NCBI GenBank assembly: GCA_015501595.1
Contig: JADNRX010000102.1
Coordinates: forward strand, 1-64,000
Source: Hymenopellis radicata
Taxonomy: Eukaryota > Basidiomycota > Agaricomycetes > Agaricales > Physalacriaceae
DNA: 64,000 nucleotides
Reading direction: 5' to 3'
Below the pieces are notes generated by a model. That model was given only the letters and a program-made list of their open reading frames with translations. It was not told the origin of the DNA and made no database searches. Each line of letters opens with the position of its first letter. The stretch's first letter is position 1. Made by a program: the position numbers and the translations under genes. Shown here one piece after another: positions 1 to 11,502 of this stretch.

Positions 1-12
1 GGGTATCCCACT

Positions 13-64
13 GATTTCGTCGCCGGTATGCGGATTGCTCTCTTGAGCATTTCGTGCCGCGCCG
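13..64. repeat. Short repeat shared with 58253-58303
   Basis: About 50 bases here match 58253-58303 with few differences (core 'cgtcgccggtatg', then 'ggattgctct' and 'ttgagcatt'). Weaker likeness continues to about 105. The other copy lies just downstream of a ubiquitin-like fragment. It is probably a remnant of a dispersed element; no coding function is recognised. Confidence 0.6.
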
Positions 65-105
65 ATATCTGAACCGACTCTTCAACAAGCACCGTGCCGC
101 GCTGC

Positions 106-2500
106 GTTGATTACATTGAATATAGGAACGCGTGTAGGATGCATGTATTACATTATGGAGTATATACATGTTGGTGACATAGACCTGGATGCGTGCGTGA
201 GTCACAATTTGCCCCGCCTGCGCCCACCAGGCAGTAAGATTTTCGAACGCACCCTCACTCGGGCGAGAATCAAGATGACCGAGGCATCCGAGTCACGTGC
301 CTCAAATTGGTCGCTTCGGTGAAAATCGGTCTTGAAATCGGTCGCTCGGGAAAAATTGGTCAAATCGGTCGTGTGGCTGTGCTGCCAACCTATGGTCAGT
401 TGCCCTCGGACGAAAGGAAACAAAAAGGGGGTGGTCCAAGGAAATTCAAATATATATTCAACAGAGGTAAAGCTACGAGTTGTAGTCTGAGTCGCTGTCA
501 GTCATCCGAGAGGACGAGTCGGAGGCCAGCAGCGACGACCGCGCCGGCTTGTGTGGTCTGAATCCCCCCAAAAACACACACACACACACGCCTGATCGCG
601 ATGCATTCGTGAGGTAAGGTCTTGCTCCTGTCCCTCTAGATGTCGGGAACGAGACTAAACTGTCGATTGACTGTCGATGAAACAAAGACAGCTCACACTT
701 CGTTTCTGAGCCGATGTCTTCCGCCTGGTTACAGTTACGCAAAATCATTTTCAACATTATGGCCTCTCTCAACGCTCTACCGCATCCTGGTCGGTCGTCT
801 CGGTAGTTTCACTCCCGGTAAGCCCTCACGCGAGTTGCTCGCAGTGGCCTCTAGGTGTCTCGTACAAGACCAGTCGTTATCTCGAGACGGTTACATTCTT
901 AGATGCCAAAACTTGGCGACGCGGTAATGTCTTTCGACCTTGCGCTACCTTCTGCGACGCCGACAACACGGCCACTATGTTCTACTCAAGCTACACACGG
1001 AGCTTCGAGTTCGGCGAGCCGACGGGACTACGCTATTGCGATGTCAGGCGCAATAAATCTATTCAGGAAAAGGAACTTGTGGGTAGGAAGTAGATTATGG
1101 TAAGCATCGTCGCAATTGTGCTTTGGTGGTCGGCGAGCGTGGTTGAGATTACCATTGTAGTCCGTCGGTTCAGACGGCATCAAGGACCCACGTCGTGGAC
1201 CTTACAGCGCATGCCGGCCTGCGCGGACTTACTTCAAGTATCTTACTGTGTCTACTTGAATACTATCGAGTTTCCGTAGTTGCCACACTCGCTTCCTCGA
1301 CATTAAAGTTGCCGCCCGCTTTTCTTTCCCGCTCGGGGCAATGACTGTCATTATTCGTCTTCCTCCTCTTCACATTTCTCCAATGACAGCACAGTTGCGG
1401 ACGACTGACTGATGGGTACGGGTCGTCGCGGACGTCCCGTCACATGCGTAGCATGGTTGTCGCGGCAGGGCTCAGTCCGACATCCGATGTGCAGTGTCAA
1501 TGTTGCTCAAAGCATGATCTCAGACTCGGGATCACCGTCACCGTACTCCAGAAGGTTGCTTCTCAGGCTATTGCTGAACGTTACCTTGGTAACTTCTTCG
1601 GAAGGAATGACTACTACTAGCGTGACATGGAAACTGAAGGCAAAGTCTGGAAGGACAACAGTAAGAGCTGAAGCAAGTAATACATGTTCCAGGAAAGAAA
1701 AATTCAGTCGCCGCCGTAATAAACTAAGTATGTGAAGAAGAACTTCAACTTGATCCATTTAGAAACGTCAAAGAAACGTAGATTACTGTATTTTCTAAAC
1801 CAAGCCCGGCGCCAGGGTAACAGGCTTGCCTGCGCCAAATCTATTGCAGCGGGCTGCTTTCAGACGGTAATCTGGAGACGCCCCTCTACCCCCCTCCTCC
1901 AGAATAAAACTTACACTCTAGATGTCATTGCTCAACTCCAGAAAGCACGGCACACACAGCGGCTGTCCCTTCTTACATTCCCTTCACACTGTGAACTAAA
2001 ATTCATGGCCAAAGGCATCCTTGACAAGATCCCTACCTCCGAATCAAGAACGCGAGCAGTTTGCGGGAATTTCCTTAAGACGTTGGCAGGAGGTTTATCG
2101 TGTTGAATTGCGATCTTTTCTAGATCGCAGATCGGCTTACTGCATGTCCAGTTGTTTCCTAAATTGCGGAGTTCGACTCATCTGACATTTAGAAGATAAT
2201 CTACCTCTACAAATCTTACGGAAGTCGTCCAGTGTGTCTAAGGCAATATTAGAGTCCGACTCATCGACCACGGTTGAACATTACGTTGATCAGCCGCGAA
2301 ACAAAGGACAAAAGTGGCTCCCCTTGAACCTTACTTTCCCACCCTCATTCTCACCTTGTTCTCACTCAGACGTTATTTTACAACACACATGGAACACCTG
2401 TGAGCGTTTCCCCGCGTCTCATGGCGCAAGGGTGAACTTTTGTACAGGCTTGCTGCCCCGGTGACTGTGCCAGTGTTTTCCCAGAACTGTTACCGCCAAG
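106..2500. other. No recognised gene; decayed sequence
   Basis: Only short open frames occur here. The longest (1732-2106, plus, 124 codons) is Lys/Arg-rich and matches no family I know. A short CA microsatellite lies near 571-590. I see no transposon ends, no RNA gene and no convincing exon chain, so I read the stretch as degenerate intergenic or repeat sequence. Confidence 0.5.
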
Positions 2501-2679
2501 GCGGTGCACTGTTCTCGACGATGTTAGACGTCGATGTTTATGCCACCAGCGACTTGGCTGGTCCGCGTTACGAAGGGCATACGCTTGTACTCGAGCTCTT
2601 TCGCGGACGGGGCATGTCACAAAAAAAGTAAGGTTTTTGCCGTTTCCGCGACTCGACGGTTGACGCGTTCGTTTGATAG

Positions 2680-3283
2680 ATGTATAAATGGCTCTTTGGC
2701 CTCCTTGATACGCGTGATTGGACAAATCCTTCGATTAGGGTTATGATTCACGCCGCAGCTAGCCTTGCGCAGTTTTGTTGTTTGAAGCCTGAGCAAGTAA
2801 TGCGTCTCCGTCTTGAGGATATCTGCCTCAATCATGGCTTGGGCCTGGCAGGTAAGTACAATTGCAGTACCCTCTTTTTCGTTGTATCCTTACCTGTGGA
2901 TCTAGTACGGGTTGGATGCGACGTCGCTGTTTCAAAGCTTAGTAATGCTAGCCTCTGTCCTGTCCGCGCCATGGCCGATTGGGTCCTTTGCTCTGGCATA
3001 CAGACTGGGTATCTCTTTCACACACACGGCATGGAAATACTCTCCCATCTGCCATCATGCGCGCCATGGTGAGTTTACTTCAATATCCATCCTGACGCGT
3101 CCAGCTCAAGTAAATGTACGGCAGACCGCCCTTGAATTCCAGATTTATATCTACTGGCTTGGCGTACGTTGCCAAAAGATTTCTAGCATGACTTTCGCTG
3201 CCCGGCAGGGTGGGGTTCAATGTTTCAATAGAGGATATCATACCCAGCCAGAGTGGGGAAAGGGGAGTCTTAGTAGCGCTTGA
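2680..3283 (+). pseudogene. Tyrosine recombinase relic (copy 0)
   Basis: This is a decayed relative of the genes at 9607 and 12188. The frame from 2680 aligns with their catalytic domain: 'NPSIRVMIHAA' matches 'GPSLRVCLHAI', and 'SLCPVRAMADW' after an intron (about 2852-2906) matches 'HLCPVRALVRW'. A last exon (about 3105-3283) ends in 'ARQGGVQCF', against 'HSFRRGGVQF' in the intact copy. Two catalytic positions look lost: the box I Arg (LRIDE/LRFDE elsewhere) reads LKPEQ, and the His of HxxR is missing. No N-terminal half is recognisable upstream and the C-terminal tyrosine segment is absent. In this family the Arg-His-Arg-Tyr set cuts and rejoins DNA, so this copy should be inactive. Confidence 0.7.
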
Positions 3284-3395
3284 TGTTCCTTGCTCTGTTG
3301 TAAATAAAGACAGTGTGCTATGAACAAACAAGGAGTAGTCATTAATTCGATTGTGATTGGGCCTGTAAATGCTCTAAACGTAGTACAACGATTCT

Positions 3396-5500
3396 CTATA
3401 GTCGAGGTAAAGCTCCTTCCTCCCCAAGCAGCTCGTCAATGTCTGCATTCCCTGAATGACCAGCCTTCCGAGCAATCGTGAGGGTCTTGAAACCCGTCTC
3501 AGAAGTCTGGAACATTGATGCTTGATTGAACCAGACGACAGATCCTCTGCCATTTCCGGCTGCCCAATCCTCCTCAGAAATGTTTGCTGGGCGCATGAGA
3601 GTTGGCCCCCACAGAGGCTCCGAGTTCCCTGGCATAGGGCGTGCACCGTCAGCCGTTGTGACGATATCAACGTTGAAGTGGTAGAATAGGGAAGAAGGGT
3701 AAATCAAAAAGACTCCGGGCGGAAGCTCTAGACAAACTCCCGCCTCCCATATAACTAGCCATGCTTTTTCACGATGATTGAAAACGCCTACTCATGATTA
3801 AGTAAACGATTGGACAATGAGGAATTAGGCTTACCATATACAAAGACGATGCAGACGCCCAAGGCCAGATTCTTGAAGTCAACATGTGGGTCGCAGAACA
3901 CACGCTGCGTACCAGCCAGAGGTGCATTGAGGCACCAATTCCAAAAGAGGCCAAACATCGGCTCTATTTTGTGATTAGTTCGCATGTATTCGGCGCATGC
4001 CAGGTAGCGGGCAGCAATGACGGGAAAGAGTCGAGCAGCCAAATCGTTAGCAATGTTACTGTAGAAGGGTTATCAGTCAAGAGCAGGGAAGGAAGTGAGG
4101 GGTAGGCACTTCGCACGAGTAAAGACACGCTTGGGGCCGAAATACTCCTGGATGATAGGCGCATTTTCCTGGTGCCATTGTGAGAGCGACGGCACTGACT
4201 TATTGTTGCGGTCTACGCCTGCTATACAGAACCAATGGTTCCCGCGTTTGTTTCCAGCAATGTCTGACTTGGAGGGGGGTTTACAGGCCTTGACGAAGGA
4301 GGCAGCCTCTGCACCAAACTCGGCGGCCAAAGAGGTCATGCCGGGCGTAATTTTCGAGCGAAAGATAATTCGACGGCGAACAGAGTCGAGGACTTGTGTA
4401 GCGCGTCCAAGATAGGGGAGGAACTTTAATCGGTCCAAGAATTCCCATACTTCGTTGTCTGAGCGATGAGCGACGCGCAGAGTCCGCGCCCAGGACTCGG
4501 GGATCCCCGCTCTCAACCCCATCCATCCGGTGGTGGTGATCGGCAGATGAGTGGCAGCGTCCAAGCCCTCTACGGCGGCGAAGGTATCCATCTCATCAAG
4601 GATCTTCTGCTTGAAAGTCATCCTCCGGCGATGGTTGCGTTTTGGGCGAGGGCCGGAGGTATTGGCTTTCTCCGGGGGGCGGACGCGTTTCACAGACGTT
4701 CTAGCAAAGTTGATCAATAAACGGGAAATAAAAAGATAATAAGACGAACTCATGCCGATAAGCAACCTCAGGCAGTGTTGGTTTTTTCTTCTGCAGCGCC
4801 CGAGTCTGCGCGACTTTCTTGCGAGGTTCTGACGAACCAGCGAGTGGGGGATATTGGGTGGAGGAGGTAGGCTCAGTAGAGGGCGATGCGGTGGCAGTGG
4901 GGGGCGTCACCTCGAAGGAGGGTAGTTGTTCAATGGGGTCTTGTTCGTCTTCATCCATTACGACGTCGTGCTGGTTATCAGTGACCCAGGACAGTAATTC
5001 TTGGACGTCGGGGTCTGTGTTGCGTGGGTGCAGTTGGGCATGGGTTTTGGAGAGGAAGATTAGATCAGCGAGGTCGCTTCCGAGGTTCATGGTTTCCCCA
5101 GGCGATCCGTCGTTTAGCCTAAAAGACGTTAGTCTCTCGATGAAGCAGTCGATGGCCACATACACCCGGCACCCGTCGTCCTTCCATCTGCGTGCAAATA
5201 ACTTAAGGGCATTTCTTGTCAAATGCATTAGGGGGATGGAGGCTGCACAGACGTGGATATCAGCTCCGAAGTGACACGCACAGCCTCAGGCCGTGGTAAA
5301 GAGAGTCGCTCACCTTTTATCCTCCTCCAAGGGTGAGAAATAAACAAGATCACGCGTCGGACGCGCCGTTGAAGATCACGAGCGCGCGTTCCCTGCTCGT
5401 GGTCAACTCGTGGTGGTGGGAGGGGAGGTGTCAACGAAAAGTTCACGACCCTTCGTTCCGTGCCTGAGCGCTTACCTTCGGCGCTTATTCTTGTTCCCAC
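3396..5500 (-). CDS. Double-stranded beta-helix (2OG-Fe(II) dioxygenase-like) protein, multi-exon
   Basis: The exon chain runs from about 5500 down to a TAG at 3396-3398, with introns near 5254-5316, 4695-4770, 4055-4115 and 3785-3835. The N-terminal half is low-complexity and basic. The C-terminal half carries 'CDPHVDFKN' (an H-x-D pair), then 'ELPPGVFLIYPSS' followed by 'FYHFNVDIV', and later 'GRGSVVWFNQASMF'. An H-x-D followed by a distal His is the iron-binding pattern of 2OG-Fe(II) double-stranded beta-helix enzymes. The overall look recalls a mushroom-expanded family distantly like TET/JBP dioxygenases, but that assignment is inference. The first exon is unresolved: an ATG at about 5508 lies out of frame with the next exon, so the start is approximate. 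The reading frame is otherwise uninterrupted. The 5' part is duplicated at 26287-26960. Confidence 0.6.
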
Positions 5501-5718
5501 GAGTCATGGAGGTTCTGAAAGCCGAAGAGCCTTGTTTCGGGAGAGCCGTTGACATTCTCAGACGCATGGCTCGCTCAGCGAGAGGACACGACTGTGCTTG
5601 ATATTGAGGGAACAGTTCTCCAAGAGCTCGTTATCTCGAGGAGCTCAAGAGACTTATAGACAACGACTTAGACTATAGAAACTACACGTATTATGACCTC
5701 CTGTTGCGCGACGGTGTC
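5036..5718. repeat. Direct repeat copy A (with 26287-26960)
   Basis: A block of about 683 bp is repeated in the same orientation at 26287-26960 with very few substitutions and a small deletion in the second copy. It covers the 5' exons and upstream region of the beta-helix gene. Homology starts at 'gggcatgggt' and ends at 'gcgacggtgtc' in both copies. No target-site duplication or terminal inverted repeat is visible. Confidence 0.9.
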
Positions 5719-7660
5719 AACCTCTCCTACCGTCACCGGTCACCATCCGCTGCTGTCCGTAACTACAGCACTGATCAAACAAGGTATGCTCATGCCCTAT
5801 TCTGCAGCCTCTCTTTAAACAGGACGATGACTACAGTGAATACCTGGACGATGTAGACAACTATAGCCCATACGGACGATGTCTATTCACAGTCAGAACT
5901 CGGACGATTGCGAGGACCAGGTATGCCGTAGTCTCTGCCCGGCTGGAGGGAGTGCTGCCGATGGCGGCGAGAGCGCAGAGGACGGCGTCAGCAAACAGGT
6001 ATTTCTATCCCACGCTTGCCTTCGACACGCTCAATCTTGCCCATGGGCCGAAGGGAAGTATGCAGGTGCCAACGTGACGATTTCCTCCCCTTCATTGTTT
6101 GATTCTACGGGTCAGCGGTGCTGCAACTGTCAGAATAGTTCGCTTTTTCATTCACGACGGGGATCAGACCAAGGACTTTATCAAAGCGCTGGTGCGTGTC
6201 GCGTCACCTGTAGCCCCGCTTACTCTGTTAAGGTTGTATTTAGGGTCTCAGCTTCAATGTTCCCCTTACAGACAAACTTCAAGATCGGCAGGTGCGTTTC
6301 GTGTCGTCGGAGGGGGGCGTTTGGGGAGAGGCTGTCCGTACGGTATCTGGTTTACGTCGCAACGCCAGTGCGGCGGTGCTGGTTCCTCAGCTCGAGGGTC
6401 AAGCAACGCCCGCTCTTTCGGCGTGGCTGTCAACTGTATCTGCGGGAATCGATGACCTCCCAGTCTGGTCAGACTTCACGCTCGACCAACTGTCTCCTGC
6501 GCACTATGCAATCAAGAAGCGTTCCGCAAGAGGGCGGGACGCGTCGTTCATCGGCCACGCTGGTTTCGGTGACAAGGCAGCAGGTGTTGGCTATAGTGCG
6601 ACCGGCGGCGGCGCGCTCTTCGGTCTTCGTGATACGTGACTGTGATCGAATGACTGTAAATAAATTCTAATTTCTCGTGAAAGACTTCTGGCAAGGTGCC
6701 CCACGTCGTATGGCGATTCGGTGGTCGTCTTCCCTTCTTGATTCTAACAAGTCTATCCACACGCATTCTACACAGACGGACTGCGACTTCTTCGGCCGTC
6801 AGTCACAAACTGAGGCATGTGCCGGCGCGAGGTACGCATTCATTTACTTTGTATGCTTACTCTTTAGTTCCATGGACGACGACTTCGGGTAGGTTCACGG
6901 AGGTTCACGGCTACCTTGCGGGATCAGATGATTGGTTGCATGGAAACACGTCTGTACAAGTTGTCCATTGACCATTCCAAACATTTCGGCGGCCTTGGAA
7001 GGAAAGACATTCATTCTGGTCAACTTCGCCCACTGAGTCTGACAATTGACGTTTTTATTTCAGGGAGACCTAGCGTTTTCGTATTGTTATCACACAGTTC
7101 TATGTTCTCAAGTCATGGAAGAGAAGGTGATACCAGCCGCCACTGCTAATCGGCAAGATTCAGACTAGAAAAAACACGTGCCTTGTCGACACCTCTCACC
7201 AAGGACGCACATCTACCGTTTCAGCCAGGTTTCAGCGCACAAGAAAACAGGGAAAATAAGTCGCCGCCGAGAATTAGGGCAGGGAAGGGTTTCTGGCTTT
7301 CCGCTCTCTCCACGTGCAATGGTTGAGATTTTTCGGTGGTGGCGTTTTTCATGTCGAGTGAGCCTCTCTCAGCGTGAGAGCACCTTGTGGAGGCCACCAA
7401 TGTACTCACGCTAGTAGCAGACAACTTCCATGAAGACCGAACCCAGACTCGGAGAGGCCACGTATGTACTGTGTGCGTACAAGATACTAGTGCATGTCAT
7501 TCGGGTAACGAATACAGTGAGGTCACAATTCTGAAGACAAGTTCGCCAGACTGTCAATCACGAGTGCTTAACATCCTGATTGGCATCAGCACAGGATTGA
7601 AGAAGTGAATTCTCGTGAAATGACACCAACTTACCACTTCTAGTTGAACAAAGCCGCTCA
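5719..7660. other. No confident gene; possible decayed exons
   Basis: Several plus-strand frames (5879-6670, 6292-6639) could be exons joined by short introns, for example a segment ending near 6639 in 'SATGGGALFGLRDT'. No frame matches a family I recognise and no start is convincing. From 6660 to 7660 I see only short frames. Treat the stretch as unassigned. Confidence 0.35.
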
Positions 7661-7664
7661 GGAC

Positions 7665-8202
7665 CTAGAAGGCTGGAGAACTCTCTGCAACGTCGTCGAT
7701 ACTGTAAGACTGTGAGATTGTTTTCGGAGGGCAAAGAGTTTGACCAGACAATGGAGCAATCGACGGCCACTCTGATTCATCTAGCGGCGTGTGGAGGAAG
7801 AGATAAATGTACGACTGGGCAGCGAGAAGTTCCGTGAGTGGGATAGCCAAACCGCTCTCTTCATCGCGCTCAGACTGTGACTCTGAGAGGTTTGTATCGC
7901 AGGGGGTCGTCTTGTCGAGGCCATCAAGGAAACTGTTCTTCTGAAGCTTCTTCGGCTTGGGACATGGAACCGTTCCTGCAAACCTGCGAGAAGTCAGAAG
8001 CAAAGTGAGATCCTGGAGACGACTGCACGCACCGAGTGGAATGAGGCTTCCGCGGACGCATTGTGTCTATGAGTTTCTTCCGTTTTGGTGAGACCTGAGG
8101 CTGGTCTTGAGGAGTTCGCGATGACATATAATCAGCGACTGGAAGCGACTCCACGGACTTCGAGTTTGGCACGTTCAAAGGAGGGCTATTGCTCGAGATC
8201 AT
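7665..8202 (-). CDS. Hypothetical protein, two exons
   Basis: Starting at an ATG at 8202, a Ser/Pro/Lys-rich exon runs to about 8030. An intron with a GTGCGT donor and a CTTCTCGCAG acceptor joins it to a second exon that ends at 7665. The joined product is about 150 residues, hydrophilic, with a proline-lysine stretch ('PCPKPKKLQK') and an acidic middle. It has no signal peptide, membrane segment or known motif. The clean splice signals and continuous frame support a gene, but I do not recognise a family. Confidence 0.4.
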
Positions 8203-8935
8203 TGTAGGAGTGATTCTGAGTACGTGGGTGGGGTACCGTTACTTAAAGACTAACGGCGAAGTGCTGAAGATATGTGACAACCTTAAATTTGACGACAACT
8301 CAAAAAAGAGAGTAAACATGTGGTCTTAAGGGGATCTCACCGGTCGAAGATTGAGTTCGAGTCGCTTCGTCAATCGGACCAAAATCGGATCCATGCCCGC
8401 ATGACCGCGTCGGGCACGTGTTTGGGCTCGCAAACACATATTGACTTGTGAACTTTGAAGATTCGGAACACCGACTGTGACTTTACGAACGCCCACAATC
8501 CCCGAGAAAAGTAGGTGGCTGGATAGCAATTTATTCTCCATTCTCTCTTTAGTTGACGGCAATTTCGATTGACGGAGCACCTCTATGACTCTATTACATT
8601 TCTATGCTGTCGCAGGGTCCTCCACATGCTATAGGTTCTGGAGAACCGAGTGTGGCGGGTTCTGACATCTTGAGCCGATGACGACGCGCTTATCATATCG
8701 CCACTTATAAGTAAGTTACCTGAGCGACCGTCTGTGTACATACAGTGTACATGTGCATGAGTGAAATGATTGATCAGCTCATTCTTAGGAAAGCTAGAAA
8801 CTCTTGAGATGCCGTTGGCGTTACTGAACCCAACCTTGCGGTCGGCCGAGTCCTTATATCTGTTTGATACAGCAAGAAAGTCAAACCATCTGCTTTGTCC
8901 AAGAAGAGCGAGATGATTAGATCAGAGCGGCAGCC
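8203..8935. other. No gene seen
   Basis: Only short frames in both strands. I see no repeats or transposon ends before the tandem array that follows. Confidence 0.5.
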
Positions 8936-8939
8936 CGTT

Positions 8940-9470
8940 CGGCATCGCTGACGCCGACGCGAACCATCCGACCGGCCTAATTTCACAATCTTCTTCGTCA
9001 CTACATACTCACAGACAACGCCAATCGCCAAAGCAAATGTCTTTGGGGGCCTAGATAGAATCCTAGACTCTTAATTGATCCTGATCCGATACGGACTCCA
9101 ACTACTTGTTCACTTCGCAGCCACACTGACGCCAACGCGAACCGTCCGACCGGCCTAATTTCACAATCTTCTTCGTCGACTACATACTCACAGACAACGC
9201 CAATCGCCAAAGCAAATGTCTTTGGGGGCCTAGATAGAATCCTAGACTCTTAATTGATCCTGATCCGACACGGACTCCAACTACTTGTTCACTTCGCAGC
9301 CACACTGACGCCAACGCGAACCGTCCGACCGGCCTAATTTCACAATCTTCTTCGTCGACTACATACTCACAGACAACGCCAATCGCCAAAGCAAACGTCT
9401 TGATAGAATCCTAGACTCTTAATTGATCCTGATCCGACACGGACTCCAACTACTTCAGCAGCCACACTTG
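8940..9470. repeat. Tandem repeat, about three 179-bp units
   Basis: The segment 'actcacagacaacgcc' recurs at about 9004, 9183 and 9362, a 179-base period. The second full unit is almost identical to the first; the third has a 12-base deletion and then fades. A more diverged partial unit precedes them from about 8940. The array keeps an open frame on the minus strand in each unit, which is a by-product of the repetition. It sits about 130 bp upstream of the recombinase start at 9607. Confidence 0.9.
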
Positions 9471-9606
9471 CAGCTGACTTCATAAAAACGAGACCGTGCT
9501 TGTAATCTCTATAGATCTCGCGATCACCACGACATTGAGATCTCCTCCTATGTTGCCCTTTGTATAAATTCTCAGTGCCTTCAGTCTCAGAGCTCTAGTC
9601 TTCGTC

Positions 9607-11502
9607 ATGTCTGCCCCTACCCTCCCGTCTATGCAACAACTGACTGAGAGTCTTTGCCAACAAGATCCTGAGCTCGTAGAGGATCTTGAAGATCAACGGC
9701 AGAGCTTTTCGGGTTGGAAGACGCCACAGACTTCGACATCTCGCCCCCCTGTTGAAAAACTCACCGACGCCTCTCGAGCAAATATTTTGGCGGCGGCGTC
9801 CAAGGCACTTCAGGAGAAGACAGATTCGGCGTACAAACAGTATGTGGCCTTTTTTTCTGAAAAGCGCCCACCTAATGACCTAAGACCTTCCAGACTTGGC
9901 GTCTCTTTCAATAAATTCCTGCGAGAGGAGGGCTTGATAGGCGCTAATGACGATGTCTTTAAAATGAGTAATCTTAGCCCCTCGACCGATTACTGGATTT
10001 GTGGGTGGCTGATGAAGCAGTAAAGTCCTTTCGTGCATCCGCACATGCTAAGCACTAACAAACCCTCCAGCTGCGACATCAAGAACATGCATGGCGTCGT
10101 TCGCACCGATACGGCATCGTCTTGGTCTCAAGTGTGCAAGATGAGGGCGGCTCTGACGAAGGGCTTCGGCATGGATGGAAATCGCGGCAACGTCAATTGG
10201 GACAGTTCTACTGGTCAGGGAAATCCCTCTCTGTCCATCTTGGTAGCCCATTATTGCCGCGGTCTTCATCGCCGGAAGGTTCTCTCTCAGCTCTTCGCTT
10301 CGACATCTTCACTAACATCATTTCAGGTTCAGCACCATGGCGAAACGGCCACTAGCGCGCGAGCAATCACTGCAGTAAGCTTTTGCACCTTCCACAAGAA
10401 CATGCCTCCTAATTCATTACGTTTAGAGCACTCTGCAGAAGCTCTTTCTCTTCAACTTGAAAGCCGAGAAAGACGGAGCCAACGACGATTGGTGTGGGCC
10501 ATCTTTACGGGTGTGTCTTCATGCAATCTACACTCTAGCCACTGTCTGCCTTCTGCGGATCGATGAAGTCCTCAAAATCCAAGCCCACGACATATCTTGG
10601 GAACATGATGATGCAAACGTTCCTTCCCTGGTCCTGCGTCTAAACTTTCGGAAGACTCATCAATTTGGAGGCAAAGTTGTTGCCCATGGATCCTATTTTA
10701 TTGCTCACTCCGTTGTTTAGACGTCAAGCCTTTTATTATCCGCTTATTCCCGGCGTTCATGATCCACCTTTGTCCAGTGCGAGCCCTCGTCAGGTGGATA
10801 TCTCGTTCCGGTATAACGTCTGGTTTTCTGTTTCGGAAGATGAATAGCAACAACGAGCCTATCCTCCTCAAATCTGCACCCATGGTGAAACTCTCCATAT
10901 TTCTTCGCCACTATGCAACCTGACATCGTTTCGTGTAGACTGCAGACTTCTTCCTACAGTGTTTCCGCAATAATCTCGTTGATATACTGTACCGTTTCGA
11001 CCCCAAGTTCGCATAACGCGTAACGCGGGGTCGAGAACCTAACTTACAATAAAGCATAACACATCACGGACCTTATTTTCAGGGTCCGTAAGGCCTAAAA
11101 AGGAAATTTTCGCTCCCGCCTACGGCGGGAGCATCCAAATATGGTAATTTCGGGTGGTGTGCCTGGTTACGAACTTATTTCCTGTAAGTTCGTGGCATAA
11201 CGCGTAACGCCCCGCGAACTTACGGTCGAAACGGTACAGTACATGTCGATGAGGTATATGCATACGGTACCCATTCTTTTCGCAGGGGTGGGTGCCAATG
11301 GCTATCTTCTGATTTACGATGGCCTTTACGACAGATCTGTGAGTATGGGGGCTGGTCGATGGAGTTTTCACACCTCACCATCGTGAAGTATCTGATATCC
11401 TGGAACGATGATCCTTTACTGCCCCGAAGTGATTTTTTCAATTTTGATCGACGGCCGGCTTTGAGATGCTACACATGTAATCGCTCATGTCCTTGTGCTT
11501 AA
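9607..11502 (+). pseudogene. Tyrosine recombinase gene interrupted by a TA-flanked MITE (copy 1)
   Basis: Exons can be chained as 9607-10019, 10071-10278, 10327-10374, 10427-10671, 10721-10884, 10939-10986 and, after a 253-bp insertion, 11242-11502. The N-terminal half carries the family pattern 'TGQGNPSLS' and 'GLHRRK', then 'GETATSARAIT'. The catalytic half carries 'LLRIDEVLKI' (box I Arg), 'HLCPVRALVRW', 'GTHSFRRGG' (HxxR) and 'YGGWS' followed by 'VKYLIS' (probable nucleophile Tyr). Frames stay open throughout: removing the insertion and one TA gives a continuous exon with no stop. The fourth intron starts with GC (GCAAAG) instead of GT. Such enzymes cut and rejoin DNA in Crypton-like and related elements; which element this one belongs to is not visible. 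The insertion sits just before the HxxR box, so the gene is most likely inactive. Confidence 0.8.
10987..11239. mobile_element. MITE, TA target duplication, terminal inverted repeats (copy 1)
   Basis: The element begins CTGTACCGTTTCGACC and ends with its perfect reverse complement, with TA on both sides (10985-10986 and 11240-11241). It has no open frame of note. Inside are short palindromes such as 'cccgcc...ggcggg' and two 'gcataacgcgtaacg' segments. The TA duplication suits Tc1/mariner-type transposases. A relative lies at 62643-62884. Confidence 0.9.

Noticed and set aside
640..750. Likeness between 640-750 and 43930-44000 ('gtcga.gaaacaaa', 'acagctcaca')
   Set aside because: Matches are short and the flanking similar words are in a different order; too weak to call a repeat without an alignment.
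8940..9470. Tandem array as a possible CRISPR
   Set aside because: Units are 179 bp with no unique spacers, in a eukaryotic genome.
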